From Corynebacterium frankenforstense (lineage in GTDB: Bacteria; Actinomycetota; Actinomycetes; Mycobacteriales; Mycobacteriaceae), in the NCBI RefSeq assembly GCF_030211955.1, contig NZ_JASODI010000019.1, positions 1 through 47,285 on the forward strand: 47,285 bases of DNA. The letters run 5' to 3'. This document shows positions 45,419 through 47,285 of this stretch, in pieces. How positions within the stretch are numbered: position 1 is the stretch's first letter; each line of letters opens with the position of its first letter. A program made the position numbers and the translations under genes. The notes under the pieces are model-generated. The model was given only the letters and a program-made list of their open reading frames with translations. It searched no databases and was not told the DNA's origin.

Positions 45419-45844
45419 CTACCCCGCGGGGGTGGCGCTCCCCCGCGCGTGCAGCAGGCACTGGGCGACGGCGTAGTCGCCGTCGTGGCTGATGCTCAGC
45501 TCGGCGCGCCACCCGTCGGGCAGGCTCGCGGCGACGGCCTCGGCGACGGCGCCGTGGAGGCGGTAGGCGGGGCGGTGCCAGGCGTCGGCGACGGTCTCGA
45601 TCTCGGCGAAGTCGACCTCGTCGGCGGCGATGACGGGCGGGTGGGCGAACAGCGCCTGCGACCAGGCCTTGATGAAGGCCTCCTTGGCGGCCCACCGGCC
45701 GGCCAGGTGCGCGTCGCGGTCTACGTGGCCGGCGGCGCGGCGCTGCTCGGCGGCGGTGAACACGCGCCCGAAGCGGCTGCCCGGGACCGCGAGCTGCGCG
45801 GCGAAGGCGGGCACGTGCACCAGGTCGGTGCCGATGGTCAACAT
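45419..45844 (-). CDS. acpS: Holo-[acyl-carrier-protein] synthase
   Basis: 141 aa. [11 protein letters not shown] and [16 protein letters not shown] are the two conserved AcpS blocks (Mg-binding Asp and Glu), and [20 protein letters not shown] is the C-terminal strand. It transfers phosphopantetheine from CoA to the acyl-carrier protein or domain. In related genomes this gene lies near the fatty-acid synthase. AACAAT 6 nt before the ATG is a possible leaderless -10. tRNA-Leu lies just upstream on the same strand. Confidence 0.93.
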   Translation of the reverse strand: MLTIGTDLVHVPAFAAQLAVPGSRFGRVFTAAEQRRAAGHVDRDAHLAGRWAAKEAFIKAWSQALFAHPPVIAADEVDFAEIETVADAWHRPAYRLHGAVAEAVAASLPDGWRAELSISHDGDYAVAQCLLHARGSATPAG

Positions 45845-45860
45845 GCCGCCATTGTTGCAC

Positions 45861-45944
45861 TGGTGCGCCCGGGGAGACTCGAACTCCCACGTCAAAGACA
45901 CTGGAACCTAAATCCAGCGCGTCTGCCAGTTCCGCCACGGGCGC
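45861..45944 (-). tRNA. tRNA-Leu (anticodon UAG)
   Basis: On the minus strand: acceptor GCGCCCG/CGGGCGC, anticodon stem CTGGA/TCCAG with loop TTTAGGT (anticodon TAG), a long class II variable arm (TGTCTTTGACGTG region), T arm GGGAG-TTCGAGT-CTCCC and encoded CCA. Confidence 0.95.
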
Positions 45945-46042
45945 GCAGGCGTCCATCATAACGGGGCCCGCACGCGGTGGCCCCGCCCGCCTGCCGCGCG
46001 AGGCTTTCCGCCTTTTGATGCATCCGGGTATCCTGGACAGTC

Positions 46043-46582
<540 letters not shown>

Positions 46583-46698
46583 CGCACCCCGGCGCCGGGA
46601 ACCGACGCGCGACCGAATTCGACCACTCATGGGCGGAGCGGCAGCGCTCCGCGACTGACCGAGAGCATGACCGAGACAGAGACCAGGAGACTGACCCC

Positions 46699-47073
46699 AT
46701 GACGGCACCCGCCGAGAAGCCCCGCCCGAAGGTCCACCCGGAGCGTAAGCGCCGCGTGCGCCAGGCCCTGACCATCTTCTCCTTCGCGGCCTGGGCGACC
46801 GGCTGCATGCTGCTGCTCCTGTGCGCGCGCATGATCGCCGAGTACCTCCTGCACATGGAGATGCCCTCCTGGGCGACGTGGGTGGCCATCCTGCACGGCT
46901 GGGCCTACATCGCATTCGTCATCGCGACGCTGAACCTGGGTCTGAAGGCCCGCTGGAAGCCGGCGACGTGGGTGGTCACGGCGATCTCGGGCGTGGTGCC
47001 GCTGCTGTCCTTCTTCGTCGAGCACTGGCGCCGCCGCGAGGTCACGGAGAAGTTCCAGCTCAACGAGCGCTGA
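46699..47073 (+). CDS. DUF3817 integral membrane protein
   Basis: 124 aa. A basic N-terminus, then three or four helices (TIFSFAAWATGCMLLLLCARMIAEYLL, ATWVAILHGWAYIAFVIATLNLGL, TWVVTAISGVVPLLSFFVEHW) with HGWAYIAF and the ending FVEHWRRREV typical of DUF3817. Function unknown. The ATG at 46699 follows AGGAGACTG. Confidence 0.88.
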   Translation: MTAPAEKPRPKVHPERKRRVRQALTIFSFAAWATGCMLLLLCARMIAEYLLHMEMPSWATWVAILHGWAYIAFVIATLNLGLKARWKPATWVVTAISGVVPLLSFFVEHWRRREVTEKFQLNER

Positions 47074-47078
47074 CCCCC

Positions 47079-47096
47079 ATTGCCGACGTCCCGTCC
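47079..47096. repeat. Dispersed repeat copy after the DUF3817 gene
   Basis: ATTGCCGACGTCCCGTCC, starting 6 nt after the stop codon. Confidence 0.75.
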
Positions 47097-47180
47097 CGCC
47101 CCTCGGCGGTTCCCTCCCGGTGGGTGCGTGGGCGCCGGTACCAGAAATTGCCGCCCCCGTGCGCCGGCCCGTGAATGCGG

Positions 47181-47207
47181 TTGTGGAACAGCCCTGGTGC
47201 TCCACAA
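47181..47207. promoter_or_regulatory. Dyad TGTGGA-N13-TCCACA upstream of the last gene
   Basis: TTGTGGA and TCCACAA are separated by exactly 13 nt and lie 54-80 nt before the last start codon. CATAGT shortly after the dyad could be a -10. Confidence 0.5.
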
Positions 47208-47260
47208 ACAGGGCATAGTGCTCTCGCGCACTGTTGGCGGGCCGGTCATGCTGGGGGACA

Positions 47261-47285
47261 TGAACCTGCTCGACCAACTCATCAC
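47261..47285 (+). CDS. Unidentified gene, 5' end only
   Basis: ATG preceded by GGGGGAC. Only MNLLDQLI can be read before the window ends, so no function can be given. Confidence 0.5.

Noticed and set aside
44480..45460. A TPP riboswitch for the thiamine genes.
   Set aside because: The gaps around thiM and thiE are 11 nt and an overlap; no conserved THI-box (CUGAGA ... ACCUGA) was seen there.

Overview
The window is high-GC (about 70 %) and reads as a Corynebacterium chromosome or a very close relative. Evidence for this includes a mycolate-reductase-type SDR (cmrA), a lipoprotein-type L,D-transpeptidase, a fused CopD-CtaG membrane protein, a glutaminase with a STAS tail, the acpS / bcp / pncA / gntK neighbourhood, and many genes whose ATG lies 6-8 nt after a TANNNT box, as expected for leaderless transcripts. 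No replication, plasmid or phage functions were seen. The genes are mostly chromosomal housekeeping and metabolic functions with a few accessory inserts.

Layout. 1-5799 (minus): a peptide/opine-type ABC importer (solute-binding lipoprotein, two permeases, fused double ATPase) translationally coupled to a CMD-domain protein that runs off the window; a divergent FAD/NAD(P)-binding protein (5887-7902) faces it. 7856-11076: an SDR, metB and an MscS channel. 11197-17422 (minus): a conserved hypothetical, a hotdog thioesterase, the ribosome throttle EttA, an SSB-like protein and CopD-CtaG. 17557: tRNA-Arg, then an accessory pair made of a DUF3558-like lipoprotein and a large PPE-like Gly/Pro-rich protein with an AT-richer segment across their junction. 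20485-22616: a secreted trypsin-like protease and cmrA. 22640-27177 (minus): a complete beta-glucoside system (RAT antiterminator site, bglF, bglA, bglG). 27905-30824 (minus): class III ribonucleotide reductase nrdD-nrdG with a probable NrdR box. 31155-35378: orn, tRNA-His, an L,D-transpeptidase lipoprotein, tRNA-Lys and glutaminase. 35594-38636: a decayed sugar-acid locus (frameshifted lacI-type regulator, truncated manD-like pseudogene, intact gluconokinase), with a three- or four-repeat type I-E-like CRISPR remnant wedged between the two pseudogenes. 38791-45844: pncA, a beta-lactamase-fold lipoprotein, a Ser/Gln-rich membrane protein, a DUF3618 protein, a DsbA-like lipoprotein, bcp, a TetR regulator and the acpS-thiM-thiE operon. 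45861-47285: tRNA-Leu, two small membrane proteins and the first codons of another gene.

Three patterns cut across gene boundaries. (1) A dispersed short repeat: the 13-mer CCGACGTCCCGTC, usually preceded by TTG or TTT, occurs seven times. Related ends (GCGGCGTCGTCAATC, GGCGTCGGCAATC) occur about ten more times, sometimes as inverted pairs 70-140 bp apart, both between genes and inside coding sequence. Three unrelated proteins carry the same translated scar (IDDA). (2) The CRISPR remnant abuts a manD codon directly, without a leader or cas genes, and one of its spacers is a perfect hairpin. (3) Short tandem or dyad DNA motifs (11-bp repeats before orn, CCTTGCT repeats before bglF, TGTGGA-N13-TCCACA dyads) lie in promoter regions. 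Everything was read by eye from the sequence; no database searches were run.
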